A stretch of 64,000 bases of DNA from Ruegeria sp. Ofav3-42. Its GTDB lineage: Bacteria; Pseudomonadota; Alphaproteobacteria; Rhodobacterales; Rhodobacteraceae. The notes under the pieces were generated by a model. That model worked only from the letters and a program-made list of their open reading frames with translations. It was not told the origin of the DNA and made no database searches. This document shows positions 55,076-63,907 of the stretch, one piece after another (within the stretch, counting starts at the first letter, position 1; every line of letters begins with the position of its first letter). The translations under genes were made by a program, and so were the position numbers. The stretch is taken from contig NZ_JAKRGB010000003.1 of assembly GCF_022347725.1 (NCBI RefSeq), forward strand, positions 421,464-485,463, in the 5' to 3' direction.

Positions 55076-56255
55076 GAACCAGCTCCTTCCTCTCATCATT
55101 AAGGAAATCGACCGGCAGAGGCTCCGGAGCCGCGCAACGGCTTTCTATCGTCTGATAAGCGCCAAATTTCGGCGCTCGTTCAATCGCGTCCATGACCTCG
55201 AAAACGTGGTAGGCAAGCGCTCCACTTGCTCGGGGTTGGCGTCCTTCTTGTGCCGCCAGGGCCAGATCCAAAAGGCCGAGCCCGCGGCTGTCCTCATTGA
55301 ACCCGTGTTTGTTTTCGACCACCTGCCAGTTTTCGCGACCAGTTGGACGAGGCTGATGAGACCAGCGCGAGGTGTCCCGTGTCTTCAACCAGACATCCCC
55401 CTGAAAGATATTGGCACCATGAACCGGGTCAGGGTCAGGGATGCTGATGGTGCCGTTTTCACCGTAGATCTCGAACCGCGGAGTTTCGCTGTCCCAGACG
55501 TCGAAGCTCATGGTCATCGACCCTATAGCTCCTGAAGAGAACTGCAGCAGGCTTAGGGAGTGCGTGTCGACCTCGACATCCATCCATTCACCGTTGCGAG
55601 GACCGTTTTCGATCATCCTTTTGTCGAACGTGCGCCGAGCCATTCCGGCGACCCGGTCAACGGGACCAAGGCAGCAGATCATGGCGGTCAGGTAGTATGG
55701 CCCAAGGTCCAGCAAGGGCCCACCACCTGCCTTATAGTAGAAATCCGGGTTGGGATGGTGGCGCTCCGTCCCGTGGGTCCCGACATGGGCAAAAACCCCT
55801 GTTGGGTTCCCGATAGCGCCTTCATCGATCAAGCGCCGAACGGTCTGCCAACGACCGCCCAGAAACGTGTCGGGTGCGCAACCGACCAGTAGCCCCTTTT
55901 CAGTGGCCGTATGCAGGATCGCTTTTCCATCCGATCGGTTCATGACCAGTGGCTTTTCGGAATATACGTGCTTGCCCGCCTCTAACGCACGCAGGCTGAT
56001 TTCGGCATGCGCCGCCGGAATTGTCAGGTTCAGAACGCAGTCAAGCGTCGGATCATCAAACACGTCATCTGGCGTACAGGCCTTGGCGATATCGTATTGA
56101 TCTGCCTTGGTGCGGCTTTCCGAAGGGTCAAGGCTTGCGCAAGCCACGACCTCAACGTTTGAGAATTTGGACAGTGTTTTTAGATAAATATCGCTGATAC
56201 GACCACAGCCGATAAGGCCGACCCGGAAGGATTTCGATGTCTCACGTGTCATCAT
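55065..56255 (-). CDS. Gfo/Idh/MocA-family oxidoreductase (first of the operon pair)
   Basis: 396-residue NAD(P)-dependent oxidoreductase. Rossmann motif RVGLIGCGRISDIYLKTL (residues about 11-28), substrate/cofactor motif HVYSEKPLVMNRSD with EKP, and the active-site segment GGGPLLDLGPYYLTAMICCL with Asp in place of the more usual His/Asp pair (family variant). The C-terminal domain is beta-sheet rich (SLLQFSSGAIGSMTMSFDVW). The next gene starts 11 bases inside its end; the citryl-CoA-lyase-like gene ends 14 bases inside its start. Probable role: oxidation of a hydroxyl of the transported compound. Confidence 0.88.
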   Translation of the reverse strand: MMTRETSKSFRVGLIGCGRISDIYLKTLSKFSNVEVVACASLDPSESRTKADQYDIAKACTPDDVFDDPTLDCVLNLTIPAAHAEISLRALEAGKHVYSEKPLVMNRSDGKAILHTATEKGLLVGCAPDTFLGGRWQTVRRLIDEGAIGNPTGVFAHVGTHGTERHHPNPDFYYKAGGGPLLDLGPYYLTAMICCLGPVDRVAGMARRTFDKRMIENGPRNGEWMDVEVDTHSLSLLQFSSGAIGSMTMSFDVWDSETPRFEIYGENGTISIPDPDPVHGANIFQGDVWLKTRDTSRWSHQPRPTGRENWQVVENKHGFNEDSRGLGLLDLALAAQEGRQPRASGALAYHVFEVMDAIERAPKFGAYQTIESRCAAPEPLPVDFLNDERKELVHAD

Positions 56256-57069
56256 TCCTGTCTTCGTAGAGGGGTAAGTAGTTCGGGGGCATCGGCCCTT
56301 TGTTCCGACCGCCCTGGTTCATCTGTTCCCAGGCATGGGCGAGTATTCCGACCGAACGGGACAGACAAAACAGCCCACGCGACAAGGGTGCCGGAAAGCC
56401 AAGTTCACAAAAGATCACAGCTGTTGCGCCATCGATATTCATGGCAATCGGCCGCCCGCCGCGTTGGCGACCAAGCTCGGCCTGAACCTCTTCTCCGATA
56501 TCGGCAAACCGGCCAGAAACTGTGCCTTCTGCCGCCGCATCACGAACAAGTTGCATCAATCGTGGTGCGCGTGGGTCGACAGGCTTGTGAAACCTGTGAC
56601 CAAAGCCCGATACGATCTTGCCGTAGGTCTCGCGCCAGCTGTCCAAGCCATCCCGAACAGCGTCATTCAGCGAAGCTCTCGCTTCCATGCGGGCCGCGAT
56701 ATCATAGTACAGCTCTGCGCACTGCTCCCCTGCCCCACCGTGTACGTCGCCCAGCATGTTCACTGCCGTCGCCATCGCGTTGTTCAGCCCGACCCCGCAG
56801 GTGGCGGCCATGCGCGCCGCCGCGATCGAGGGGGCTTGGGGGCCGTGATCGACTCCCGCAACCAGAGCAGCCTCGAACAGACGGGCCTGCGTATCGCTGG
56901 GCAGATCGCCCCGCACCATCAGCCAGATCATCTGCGGGAAAGATACGTTCCCGATCAGGTCCTCTATGGCGTTGCCGCGAAAAGCGATCTGTCCGGGTTT
57001 CATGTCGATGATCGAGGTGCGCCACCATTCGCGAACGGCTCGCTCATCGCTTGTCATCTGCGCGGTCAT
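56242..57069 (-). CDS. Citryl-CoA lyase / citrate synthase-like protein
   Basis: 275 residues, far shorter than citrate synthase (about 430) but keeping its C-terminal catalytic elements: ATCGVGLNNAMATAVNML, GDVHGGAGEQCAEL (His), VSGFGHRFHKPVDPRAPRL (second His region) and AVIFCELGFPAPLSRGLF. Short family members are annotated as citryl-CoA lyases that split a citryl-CoA-like thioester to acetyl-CoA and a keto acid. In this operon it may cleave an acyl-CoA made from the imported substrate, or condense one; direction is not known. It overlaps the genes on both sides. Confidence 0.8.
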   Translation of the reverse strand: MTAQMTSDERAVREWWRTSIIDMKPGQIAFRGNAIEDLIGNVSFPQMIWLMVRGDLPSDTQARLFEAALVAGVDHGPQAPSIAAARMAATCGVGLNNAMATAVNMLGDVHGGAGEQCAELYYDIAARMEARASLNDAVRDGLDSWRETYGKIVSGFGHRFHKPVDPRAPRLMQLVRDAAAEGTVSGRFADIGEEVQAELGRQRGGRPIAMNIDGATAVIFCELGFPAPLSRGLFCLSRSVGILAHAWEQMNQGGRNKGPMPPNYLPLYEDRNDDT

Positions 57070-58958
57070 TGAGTTTGCACCTCTTTCACCGTCTGGGTTT
57101 TGCTTTGCGCGGCAAGGCGAATGGGCGCGTTACGCGCACCGTAACCGGCATAGCCCATGCGGCGTTCAACAATTTCGAAAAAGAAGCCGTTAAAGATGGG
57201 GCGGCTGTATATCTGAAAATACTCAGCACCCGCCGCCCGATCGTAGAGTATGTTACCCCGGTGCAGTTGAGCGAGCAAATCGTCCTCCAATCCGAATGTC
57301 GCTTGCAGATCCGCGTAGTAATTTTCTGGGATAGAGAGGCCGGGAAACCCGGACTTCCGCAGCTGATCCGACGATTCAAAAATATCATCCGACTGGAAGG
57401 CGATGTGCTGAACACCGGCCCCCAAGCCATCTTCAAGGAATGACGCCGCCAGTGTTCGGCGCCCAACTGCCCCGTTCAGGTTTAAGCGCACTTCGCCTTC
57501 GGGACTTTCGATAGCTTGGCTTTGCACGACACCGGACGGGTCGGCAACGTTGACGATAGGAGACTTTGCCATCTCGAAAGTCGAAATGTAGTAGAGCAGC
57601 CAGCTCTGCATCTCATCGTGACGCATCGTCTGTGCCAGATGGTCGATACGGCGCAGACCGGCAGGCTGGGTCGCTTTGGTCTTGGCGACTGGCTCAAACT
57701 CGATGTCCCAAACCCGATGCAGATCGGATTTCTCATCGATGAAATGGACAACATTGCCACCCACACCTCGGATGGCTGGGATGTCCAGTTCCCCGGTCCC
57801 CACCGGTTGTGAGAAATTCGGTGCGCCCAACGCGGTCGCCCGCTGGACCGTCTGATCCGCATCTTTGACACGCAACCCCATGTCACAAACGGAGGGACCG
57901 TGACCCAGGAACGCGGAATGGGCAAAACCTTCCTTCTCGGTATTCACGACGATGTTTATCGCGCCCTGCCGCCAAAGCTCGACGGACTTGGTGACGTGTT
58001 TTCGTTCCATTCGAAAACACATTGCTGACAGCATATCTGCCAACTGCGCGCCGCTTACCTCATCGGCTGTAAATTCGACAAACTCAAAGCCTGACGCATA
58101 GACGCGTTCCGGCAGGTCCGGGATGCCGAAATCACTTCCCGGCTCGGTCCGTGATACCTCATCCAGCAGGTTCACCAGCGACCTGTAGCTGTCTCGGGCC
58201 AGTGTTCGGCCACCGGGTTGAGGAGCTGCTTCGTTGACGCGCGCAATGGACCAAGGCCCCTTGTACCCGGCGCGGGACAAAACCCGTACGAAGCCCGCTA
58301 GGTTCAGCGATCCAAGCCCCGGCAAAAGCCCAAAGTGCCGTTTGAGCCTGCGAATATCCATCTCAAGCCGGGGCGCATCGGACAGTTGCACATGGAACAG
58401 CCGCTCTCCGGGAATGTCCCGAAGGCGGGCTGGTTTGGACCCGTCGGCGAGCGAGAAGAAGGAATTCAAGGCCAACCCCAGATGAGGGCTGTCGACAGCT
58501 TCAACGACGCCTAACGCCTGTTCATCCGAGTGAATAAGATCCGACCATGGCAAGCCCAAATAGGCCAGACGCAGCCCCATTGCCTTTGCTATCTCGGCCG
58601 CCTCGCCAAGATCTGCGATTACCTGTTCTTCGGTTGCAGCGGCATCAACCTCGAAAGCGGACCCGATTAGCAGCAATTGCGTTCCCAACTCGCTCATCAG
58701 GTCGAGTTTGCGCTTTAGCCGATCAAAGGCGCGCTCCCGTCCACTGTCGGACTGGCCCTCAAGGTTATGAAAGGGTTGTAGCAGGCAAATCTTCAGGCCG
58801 AGGTCCGATGCAATTTCGCGGACTTGCGATGGCGATCCGTCAAAAGCGGTCAAATCCGGTTCGTGTAATTCGACACCCCCGAATCCCGCGTCAGCGATAG
58901 CACTCAGCTTTTCAGCCAGATCACCGGGGATCGACGTTGTCGAAACCGAGAGGCACAT
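57066..58958 (-). CDS. quiC: QuiC-like 3-dehydroshikimate dehydratase, TIM barrel-HPPD-like fusion
   Basis: 630-residue two-domain enzyme. The N-terminal TIM barrel (about 1-275) is sugar isomerase-like: GFGGVELHEPDLTAFDGSP, LLQPFHNLEGQ, LLLIGSAFEV, YLGLPWSDL, HVQLSDAPRLEMDI and the metal site of dehydroshikimate dehydratases. The C-terminal half is 4-hydroxyphenylpyruvate-dioxygenase-like (FVEFTADEVSGAQLADML, LRRIDHLAQTMRH, AGVQHIAFQSDDIFES, GFFFEIVERRMGY), with His, His and Glu as in that vicinal-oxygen-chelate fold. Bacterial QuiC proteins have this order and convert 3-dehydroshikimate to protocatechuate. The ATG at 58958 shares a base with the stop of dctM. No protocatechuate-cleaving genes are in the window, so another substrate is possible. 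Confidence 0.82.
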   Translation of the reverse strand: MCLSVSTTSIPGDLAEKLSAIADAGFGGVELHEPDLTAFDGSPSQVREIASDLGLKICLLQPFHNLEGQSDSGRERAFDRLKRKLDLMSELGTQLLLIGSAFEVDAAATEEQVIADLGEAAEIAKAMGLRLAYLGLPWSDLIHSDEQALGVVEAVDSPHLGLALNSFFSLADGSKPARLRDIPGERLFHVQLSDAPRLEMDIRRLKRHFGLLPGLGSLNLAGFVRVLSRAGYKGPWSIARVNEAAPQPGGRTLARDSYRSLVNLLDEVSRTEPGSDFGIPDLPERVYASGFEFVEFTADEVSGAQLADMLSAMCFRMERKHVTKSVELWRQGAINIVVNTEKEGFAHSAFLGHGPSVCDMGLRVKDADQTVQRATALGAPNFSQPVGTGELDIPAIRGVGGNVVHFIDEKSDLHRVWDIEFEPVAKTKATQPAGLRRIDHLAQTMRHDEMQSWLLYYISTFEMAKSPIVNVADPSGVVQSQAIESPEGEVRLNLNGAVGRRTLAASFLEDGLGAGVQHIAFQSDDIFESSDQLRKSGFPGLSIPENYYADLQATFGLEDDLLAQLHRGNILYDRAAGAEYFQIYSRPIFNGFFFEIVERRMGYAGYGARNAPIRLAAQSKTQTVKEVQTQ

Positions 58959-60253
58959 TATCCCTGATATCCAAACATACGCGGCAACCACAGGACCAGA
59001 TCCGGCATCAGCATCATGATCACCAAGGCGAAGATGAGAACCGCGAGGAAGGCCCAGATTTCCGAGATGATTTCGCGCAGCGGAATGTCCGTCACGGCGT
59101 TGATCACAAAGAGTAGAATGCCATAGGGCGGCGTGATCAGACCGATCATCGAGTTCACGACGACCAGCACTCCGAAATGCACCAGATCAATCCCAAGCGC
59201 TTCGCAGGTGGGAATGAACAGAGGCACAATCACCAGAATGATCGTCGTTGCGTCCAAGACGCATCCCAGCGCGAGGATCAGCAGGTTAACCAGGATCAGG
59301 AAAACAATCGGACTAACATCCGAACCCTCTAGCAGTGCCGAGATCGACTGAGGAATTTGCTCCTGAATGACGATGAAGTTCAGAATGAACGCGCCACCAA
59401 TGACCACCCCAACGGCTGCGGAAGAGCGCGCGCTGTCGACGAACACTTGATAAAGGCCGCGGAAGGTCAGCGCTCGGTAGAACAACGCTGCCAATAGCAG
59501 AGCGTAGAATGCAGCCACGGCTGCAGCCTCGGTCGGAGTAGTAACGCCGCCATATATGCCGTACAGCAGGATTGCGGGCATCAGCAGTGCCGGGAACGCG
59601 TTGGCGGTTTTAGCCGGCAACTCGCGCAGTGGAACCGGGTCCTCCAACGCAAAGTTCCGCTTACCTGCCAGATAATAGTTCATCGCCATCAGGACGACGC
59701 CCATGATCAGGCCCGGCAGAATACCGGCCAGGAACAGCGACCCGATAGAGGCCTTGGAAACGAGCGCGTACAATACCATCGGGATCGAAGGCGGAATGAT
59801 TGGGCCAATCGTCGCCGACGCCGCGGTAATCGCAGCAGCATAACCCCGGCTGTAACGGCCATCCTTGGTCATCATCTCAATAATGATCTTGCCGATCCCG
59901 GCAGCATCCGCGACGGCAGAGCCGGACATACCCGAGAAGATCAGAGACGCAACCACGTTGACGTGTCCGAGGCCGCCCTTGAAACGACCGACAGCAGCGA
60001 CGCAGAAGTTCAGCAGGCGGTCCGTGATCGACCCAGCGTTCATGATATTCGCGGCGACGATGAACAAAGGCACGGCAAGCAGGATCGTGCTTTTGTAGAA
60101 GCCTTGCAGGATCTTCTCGCCCGCAAGGGCGACGTCCAATCCAGCCGTGCCAAGGTACACCAATGAGGCCAAGAGGATGGAATAACCGATAGGGGTCCCG
60201 ATGCCTGCCAGAAGAAAGAGAGCGAGCAGGCAGGAAAGAAGTTCAAAACTCAT
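58958..60253 (-). CDS. dctM: TRAP transporter large permease (DctM-type)
   Basis: 431 residues, about 12 transmembrane helices, the main channel subunit of a tripartite ATP-independent periplasmic transporter driven by the sodium or proton gradient. Typical segments: GIGTPIGYSILLASLVYLGT, SAVADAAGIGKIIIEMMTKD, YAAAITAASATIGPIIPPSI, GVTTPTEAAAVAAFYALLLA, GLITPPYGILLFVINAVTDI. Start overlaps dctQ (ATGA) and its stop overlaps quiC. The transporter is placed before the catabolic genes, so its cargo is probably their substrate, a carboxylate such as quinate, shikimate or a sugar acid (inference). Confidence 0.95.
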   Translation of the reverse strand: MSFELLSCLLALFLLAGIGTPIGYSILLASLVYLGTAGLDVALAGEKILQGFYKSTILLAVPLFIVAANIMNAGSITDRLLNFCVAAVGRFKGGLGHVNVVASLIFSGMSGSAVADAAGIGKIIIEMMTKDGRYSRGYAAAITAASATIGPIIPPSIPMVLYALVSKASIGSLFLAGILPGLIMGVVLMAMNYYLAGKRNFALEDPVPLRELPAKTANAFPALLMPAILLYGIYGGVTTPTEAAAVAAFYALLLAALFYRALTFRGLYQVFVDSARSSAAVGVVIGGAFILNFIVIQEQIPQSISALLEGSDVSPIVFLILVNLLILALGCVLDATTIILVIVPLFIPTCEALGIDLVHFGVLVVVNSMIGLITPPYGILLFVINAVTDIPLREIISEIWAFLAVLIFALVIMMLMPDLVLWLPRMFGYQG

Positions 60254-60825
60254 TTGTCTGCTTCCTCGTCGTCTTCTCCGTCGACGCGGGGATGATCGTC
60301 AACCACGTTGTACCCAACGACCAGTTCCAGCTCGGTTTTAGGTGGGCCATTGCGCAGGATGTCAAAGAACAGCCATCCATACCGCGCGGCCACGACCAGC
60401 ATGAACACCGCATAAATTGAGAACACGGTGCGCAGCGGTATCTTCTCACCCGAGAACGGATTGCGCACAGTCGAAGTTTTGCGGATTTTCATCCAGTCGA
60501 TGTAGTCCCACGTCGGCAGGAAACTGTAGAGCATCCCGACCACAATCGCTGCGGCCGCCAGCATCGCAAAGACCTGCCGCACGCGCATCGGCACGGAAAG
60601 GTAGATGATGTCGAACTTTACGTGATCCCTCTCGCGCACGATAAAAGCGCAACTGAAGAAGATCACCCAGACCCACAGAATGCCAATCAGTTCAAGCGTC
60701 CAACCGGCAGGGGTGAAGAAATACCGCAGAAGAATTTGGAGAAGGAAGATCAGGAAGATTGCCGCCAGCATCCCGCCGGCAATCGCTTCGGTCAGTCGGG
60801 AGAACCCCTTTATGAAGCCTTTCAT
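60250..60825 (-). CDS. dctQ: TRAP transporter small permease (DctQ-type)
   Basis: 191 residues with four transmembrane helices (about 17-37, 47-63 with ELIGILWVWVIFFSCAFIVR, 88-106, 135-155). The motif RERDHVKFDII is typical of DctQ. The ATG at 60825 has GGGAG upstream. It ends inside the dctM start (ATGA). The extra hydrophilic C-terminal tail of 25 acidic residues is common in this family. Confidence 0.92.
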   Translation of the reverse strand: MKGFIKGFSRLTEAIAGGMLAAIFLIFLLQILLRYFFTPAGWTLELIGILWVWVIFFSCAFIVRERDHVKFDIIYLSVPMRVRQVFAMLAAAAIVVGMLYSFLPTWDYIDWMKIRKTSTVRNPFSGEKIPLRTVFSIYAVFMLVVAARYGWLFFDILRNGPPKTELELVVGYNVVDDHPRVDGEDDEEADK

Positions 60826-60855
60826 TGCGGTTCTCCCTCCCTTCTTCAGACGACC

Positions 60856-61866
60856 TTAGTTGCCCAGAGCGTTGATCTGCTCAAGCACACCGTCGGGCCA
60901 TGATCCGGCGAATTCACTTTCCAGATACATCGACTGTACCTGATCGCGGAACGCCGCGAGGTCGGGCTCGTAGACTTCCATGCCTTGTTCCTTGAGGAAG
61001 CTGACAAGGTCTTCTTCTTTCTGAAGCTGCTTCTGGCGACCGGATTCAGCCGCTGCATCCGCAGCTTCCTGAACCTTGGCCTGCTGTTCCGGTGTCAGCC
61101 CGTCCCAAACCTCTTTGCCGATGGCGATATAGTTCAGGTCGACCAGATGCGATGTCAGGATGATCTGATTGGTCACTTCGTAGAATTTGGCATCAACCAC
61201 AGTCGGCAGCGGGTTGTCCTGACCGTCAACGGCACCGGTCGACAGAGCTGTGTAAACCTCTGAGAACGCCATTGGTGTCGGGGCAGCACCCAGCGCTTTG
61301 CCGAGGAACTGCCACGCATCTGTGCCCGGCATCCGCAGGTTCACACCTTCCAGATCAGCCGGAGTGCTGACGGTCAGTTCATCCTTGGGCTGGCGCAGGT
61401 TCACCTGACGACGGCCCAGATACATGACCGACAGCAGTTTGACGCCCAGTTCTTCTTCGGCCTTTTGCTTAAAGGCATCCATCAAGGGATCGTTGAAGAC
61501 AGCCACCTGGTGCGCGGCGTCCTGGTGGACATAGCCTGCGGTAAAGATCGAAAACTCGGGGAAGAACTGTGCCAGCTCTTGCGCCGAGGTGATCGACATT
61601 TCCAGGTTACCCCGGCTGATGGCGTCCAACTCAGTGCCTTGGGCGAAGATGGTTCCATTATAGCTGGGCTCGTAGCTTGCGAAATCAGCGACCATGGGCG
61701 CGAAAACCTCGGCCATAGCGACCGAGCGTTGGTCGGTCTCCGATCCTGATGTTGCGAGGCGAAGTTGCACTTTGTCTTCCGCCAGCGCACCACTTGTTGC
61801 GCTAAACAGAACACCGGTTGCGACCAGGGCTGATACAGCAGCCCGGCGGGTAAGTTTGGTAATCAC
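60856..61866 (-). CDS. dctP: TRAP transporter periplasmic substrate-binding protein (DctP-type)
   Basis: 336-residue periplasmic receptor. A signal peptide is visible: TKLTRRAAVSALVATGVLFS, cleaved after SGALA. The body shows the DctP fold (FAQGTELDAISRGNLEMSIT, VNLRQPKDELTVSTPADLEG, VNLRMPGTDAWQFLGKALGA, AFSEVYTALSTGAVDGQDNP), where the Arg of LRMPG binds a carboxylate. The GTG at 61866 is chosen because GGGAGGAG lies four bases upstream; a longer frame to 61938 would cross the operator. It heads the operon dctP-dctQ-dctM-quiC and following genes. Confidence 0.93.
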   Translation of the reverse strand: MITKLTRRAAVSALVATGVLFSATSGALAEDKVQLRLATSGSETDQRSVAMAEVFAPMVADFASYEPSYNGTIFAQGTELDAISRGNLEMSITSAQELAQFFPEFSIFTAGYVHQDAAHQVAVFNDPLMDAFKQKAEEELGVKLLSVMYLGRRQVNLRQPKDELTVSTPADLEGVNLRMPGTDAWQFLGKALGAAPTPMAFSEVYTALSTGAVDGQDNPLPTVVDAKFYEVTNQIILTSHLVDLNYIAIGKEVWDGLTPEQQAKVQEAADAAAESGRQKQLQKEEDLVSFLKEQGMEVYEPDLAAFRDQVQSMYLESEFAGSWPDGVLEQINALGN

Positions 61867-61938
61867 TTTGCTCCTCCCTGAGACATCATGATGCATTTTT
61901 CCGATTCTGAGTTTTGACCTATTTTGGACATTTTGCAA

Positions 61939-61970
61939 GATTTTTTACAAAATATCAGATATTTTTTAAT
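61939..61970. promoter_or_regulatory. Operator before the TRAP operon
   Basis: Perfect palindrome AAAATATCAGATATTTT (61949-61965), preceded by a degenerate third half-site (GATTTTTT, 61939-61946). Read on the minus strand it is almost the same as the site at 53114-53140, half-site spacing included. It lies between the third oxidoreductase gene and dctP, so dctP has its own regulated promoter. Probable target of the GntR/FCD regulator. Confidence 0.82.
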
Positions 61971-61972
61971 AC

Positions 61973-63046
61973 CTACAATCTCTGTTGTTGCGTTTCCTGA
62001 AGGTTTCTTATCCTGACAGTCTCGCCACTCCTGCAGGAATTCTGAATAGCTTCAATAACTTGAAGTGTTCTAAAACCTTCCCATCCAGACACAATCGGAT
62101 CTGCTTCGCCCCGAGCAACTTCAACAAAGTGCCTGAGTTGATTGACCAGAGGGTCAGAGGCACCCTTCTTCAGCGCGGTTGATGAGATTGGCGTCCACCA
62201 ATCCCTTTGCTCTCTCTGGTAACTCCACAGCCGAAGATCGGGAACGGACAACGACCCATGAGAGCCACCGATCATGTAGCTACTCTCAGTGGTCGACGGA
62301 TAGATTGGATATTCTTGAGACGTCATCTCCCAGCTCCACGGGGCGACGATGCTGTCGGACACACTTATGGTCCCAATCGCCCCACTTTCAAACGTCAACA
62401 GCGCACCGGCAACATCTTCGTTGTCGTAACCCCGCTGCGATTCAGCCGACTGAGCCTGTACGGTCATGACCTCTCCGGCCAGGTACCGCAGCAGATCCAC
62501 ATCGTGGACAAGATTGACCGAGATGGGCCCTGCACCGGGTTTCTTTCTCCAGGGCGCAGCATCAAAATACTCGTCTGGCTTATAGAACCAGCAATTCGCA
62601 TGGACAGCGCGCACATCTCCAATCTTCCCATCGACAATGGCTTCCTTAGCCGACCGGATCAGAGGATTGTGTCGACGATGATGTCCGACCATCAGTGGCA
62701 CATTGGCCTTCTCCGCTGCTTGAACAAACTCAAGTGCAGCAGTGGCTTCTACGGCGATCGGTTTTTCGACAAGAACGGGACAACCATGTCGAATACACTT
62801 GAGGCCTTGTTCAACATGAAGCGTGGTCGGGGTCGCAAGAACAGCTCCGTCTGGCGTCTGATTTGCAAACATTTCCTCGAGGGTCTCGTAACATGCGACC
62901 CCGTGTTCAACTGCGTACGCACGTCCTTCGTCGCTGGGATCAACTACCGCGACAAGATCAACATGGCGCAACGCTCGGATAGCGTCTGCGTGGCGGCGTC
63001 CAACAAGGCCAATGCCGACAATGGCAATGCGAAAGTTCTGAGACAC
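61973..63046 (-). CDS. Gfo/Idh/MocA-family oxidoreductase (third, next to regulator)
   Basis: 357-residue NAD(P)-dependent oxidoreductase. Rossmann motif RIAIVGIGLVGRRHADAI at the N-terminus, motif VLVEKPIAVEATAAL with EKP, LMVGHHRRHNPLIRSAKEAI and the active-site segment GAGPISVNLVHDVDLLRYLA with the His and Asp. It begins with GTG at 63046, preceded by GGAAGGAAG; the similar start of dctP supports this choice. It is divergent from the GntR/FCD gene across a palindrome. Probably an early oxidation step on the imported compound. Confidence 0.9.
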   Translation of the reverse strand: MSQNFRIAIVGIGLVGRRHADAIRALRHVDLVAVVDPSDEGRAYAVEHGVACYETLEEMFANQTPDGAVLATPTTLHVEQGLKCIRHGCPVLVEKPIAVEATAALEFVQAAEKANVPLMVGHHRRHNPLIRSAKEAIVDGKIGDVRAVHANCWFYKPDEYFDAAPWRKKPGAGPISVNLVHDVDLLRYLAGEVMTVQAQSAESQRGYDNEDVAGALLTFESGAIGTISVSDSIVAPWSWEMTSQEYPIYPSTTESSYMIGGSHGSLSVPDLRLWSYQREQRDWWTPISSTALKKGASDPLVNQLRHFVEVARGEADPIVSGWEGFRTLQVIEAIQNSCRSGETVRIRNLQETQQQRL

Positions 63047-63153
63047 TTTGCTTCCTTCCGGAGGGTCTGGAAATCCCAAACCCTATGTTTGCGACCGGGC
63101 TGCATTGCCCAACTTGGCCACGACCGTATTGGGGTTTTCACGATTCCGCAATA

Positions 63154-63183
63154 ATGTATGATATTTTTATTTTTACCATACAT
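63154..63183. promoter_or_regulatory. Operator in the GntR/Gfo divergent promoter
   Basis: Arms ATGTATG and CATACAT face each other around a 16-base AT-rich centre that includes GATATTTT, the half-site of the two other operators. Its place between the divergent genes fits autoregulation by the GntR/FCD protein. Confidence 0.65.
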
Positions 63184-63253
63184 CGGATTGGATTGCTGAT
63201 ACCTCCGAAAAATGCTAACTGAACGAAGAAACTGATAATATCGGGTGAAACGC

Positions 63254-63907
63254 ATGGCGAAACAGCCGTCTACGATAGGTGCAAGCACTTATCAGCGCAT
63301 CAAGCGGGACATCATCTTCGGAGAGCTGCAACCCGGTTCTAAACTGAAGTTGGACGCCTTGAAGGAACGCTACTCGGCAAGTCTTTCGACACTTCGTGAA
63401 ACGCTGAACAGGCTCGCCAGTGACGGATTTGTCGAAGCTCCTGAACAACGCGGATTCCTGGTAACGCCGGTTTCACGAGAAGACCTGACAGAGATTTCAG
63501 AGCTGCGCGTCCTGTTGGAATGCCACGCGTTGGAGTTGTCCATTGCGAACGGCGACACGGACTGGGAAGGCAACCTCGTTGCCGCACACCACAAACTGCA
63601 CCTGATGGAACAGCAGCTTCTCAAGGGCGACGAGTCCGAGAAAGAAACCTGGAAACGATATGATTGGGAGTTTCACCAAGCGATGATCGCGGCCTGCAAC
63701 TCCAAGAACCTTCTGTCTCTGCACTCGATCATCTACGACAAATATCTGCGGTATCAGATGCTCGTGCTGACCTATCGCGGCGAAGAGGCCGTCAAGGAGC
63801 ACAAGGGCATGTTCGATGCCGCATTGGCCAGAGACGCCGACACGGCCAAGAAACTGTTGGAAGATCACATCCGAAACGGCCTCACCCACACATTGGAGGC
63901 TATGTAA
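63254..63907 (+). CDS. GntR-family (FCD) transcriptional regulator
   Basis: 217 residues. N-terminal GntR winged helix: ASTYQRIKRDIIFGELQPGS then LKERYSASLSTLRETLNRLA and GFLVTPVSREDL; C-terminal FCD ligand domain with RVLLECHALELSIANGD, WEFHQAMIAACNSKNLLSL and EEAVKEHKGMFDAALARDAD, whose Asp and His residues bind a metal and organic acid. Expected to repress the catabolic operons until the substrate or a product is bound. ATG at 63254 precedes the domain closely; a GTG at 63245 is also in frame. Palindromic candidate sites are upstream of it and before both operons. Confidence 0.92.
   Translation: MAKQPSTIGASTYQRIKRDIIFGELQPGSKLKLDALKERYSASLSTLRETLNRLASDGFVEAPEQRGFLVTPVSREDLTEISELRVLLECHALELSIANGDTDWEGNLVAAHHKLHLMEQQLLKGDESEKETWKRYDWEFHQAMIAACNSKNLLSLHSIIYDKYLRYQMLVLTYRGEEAVKEHKGMFDAALARDADTAKKLLEDHIRNGLTHTLEAM

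Noticed and set aside
62207..63154. 315-codon plus-strand frame opposite the third oxidoreductase
   Set aside because: Antisense to a complete Gfo/Idh/MocA gene.
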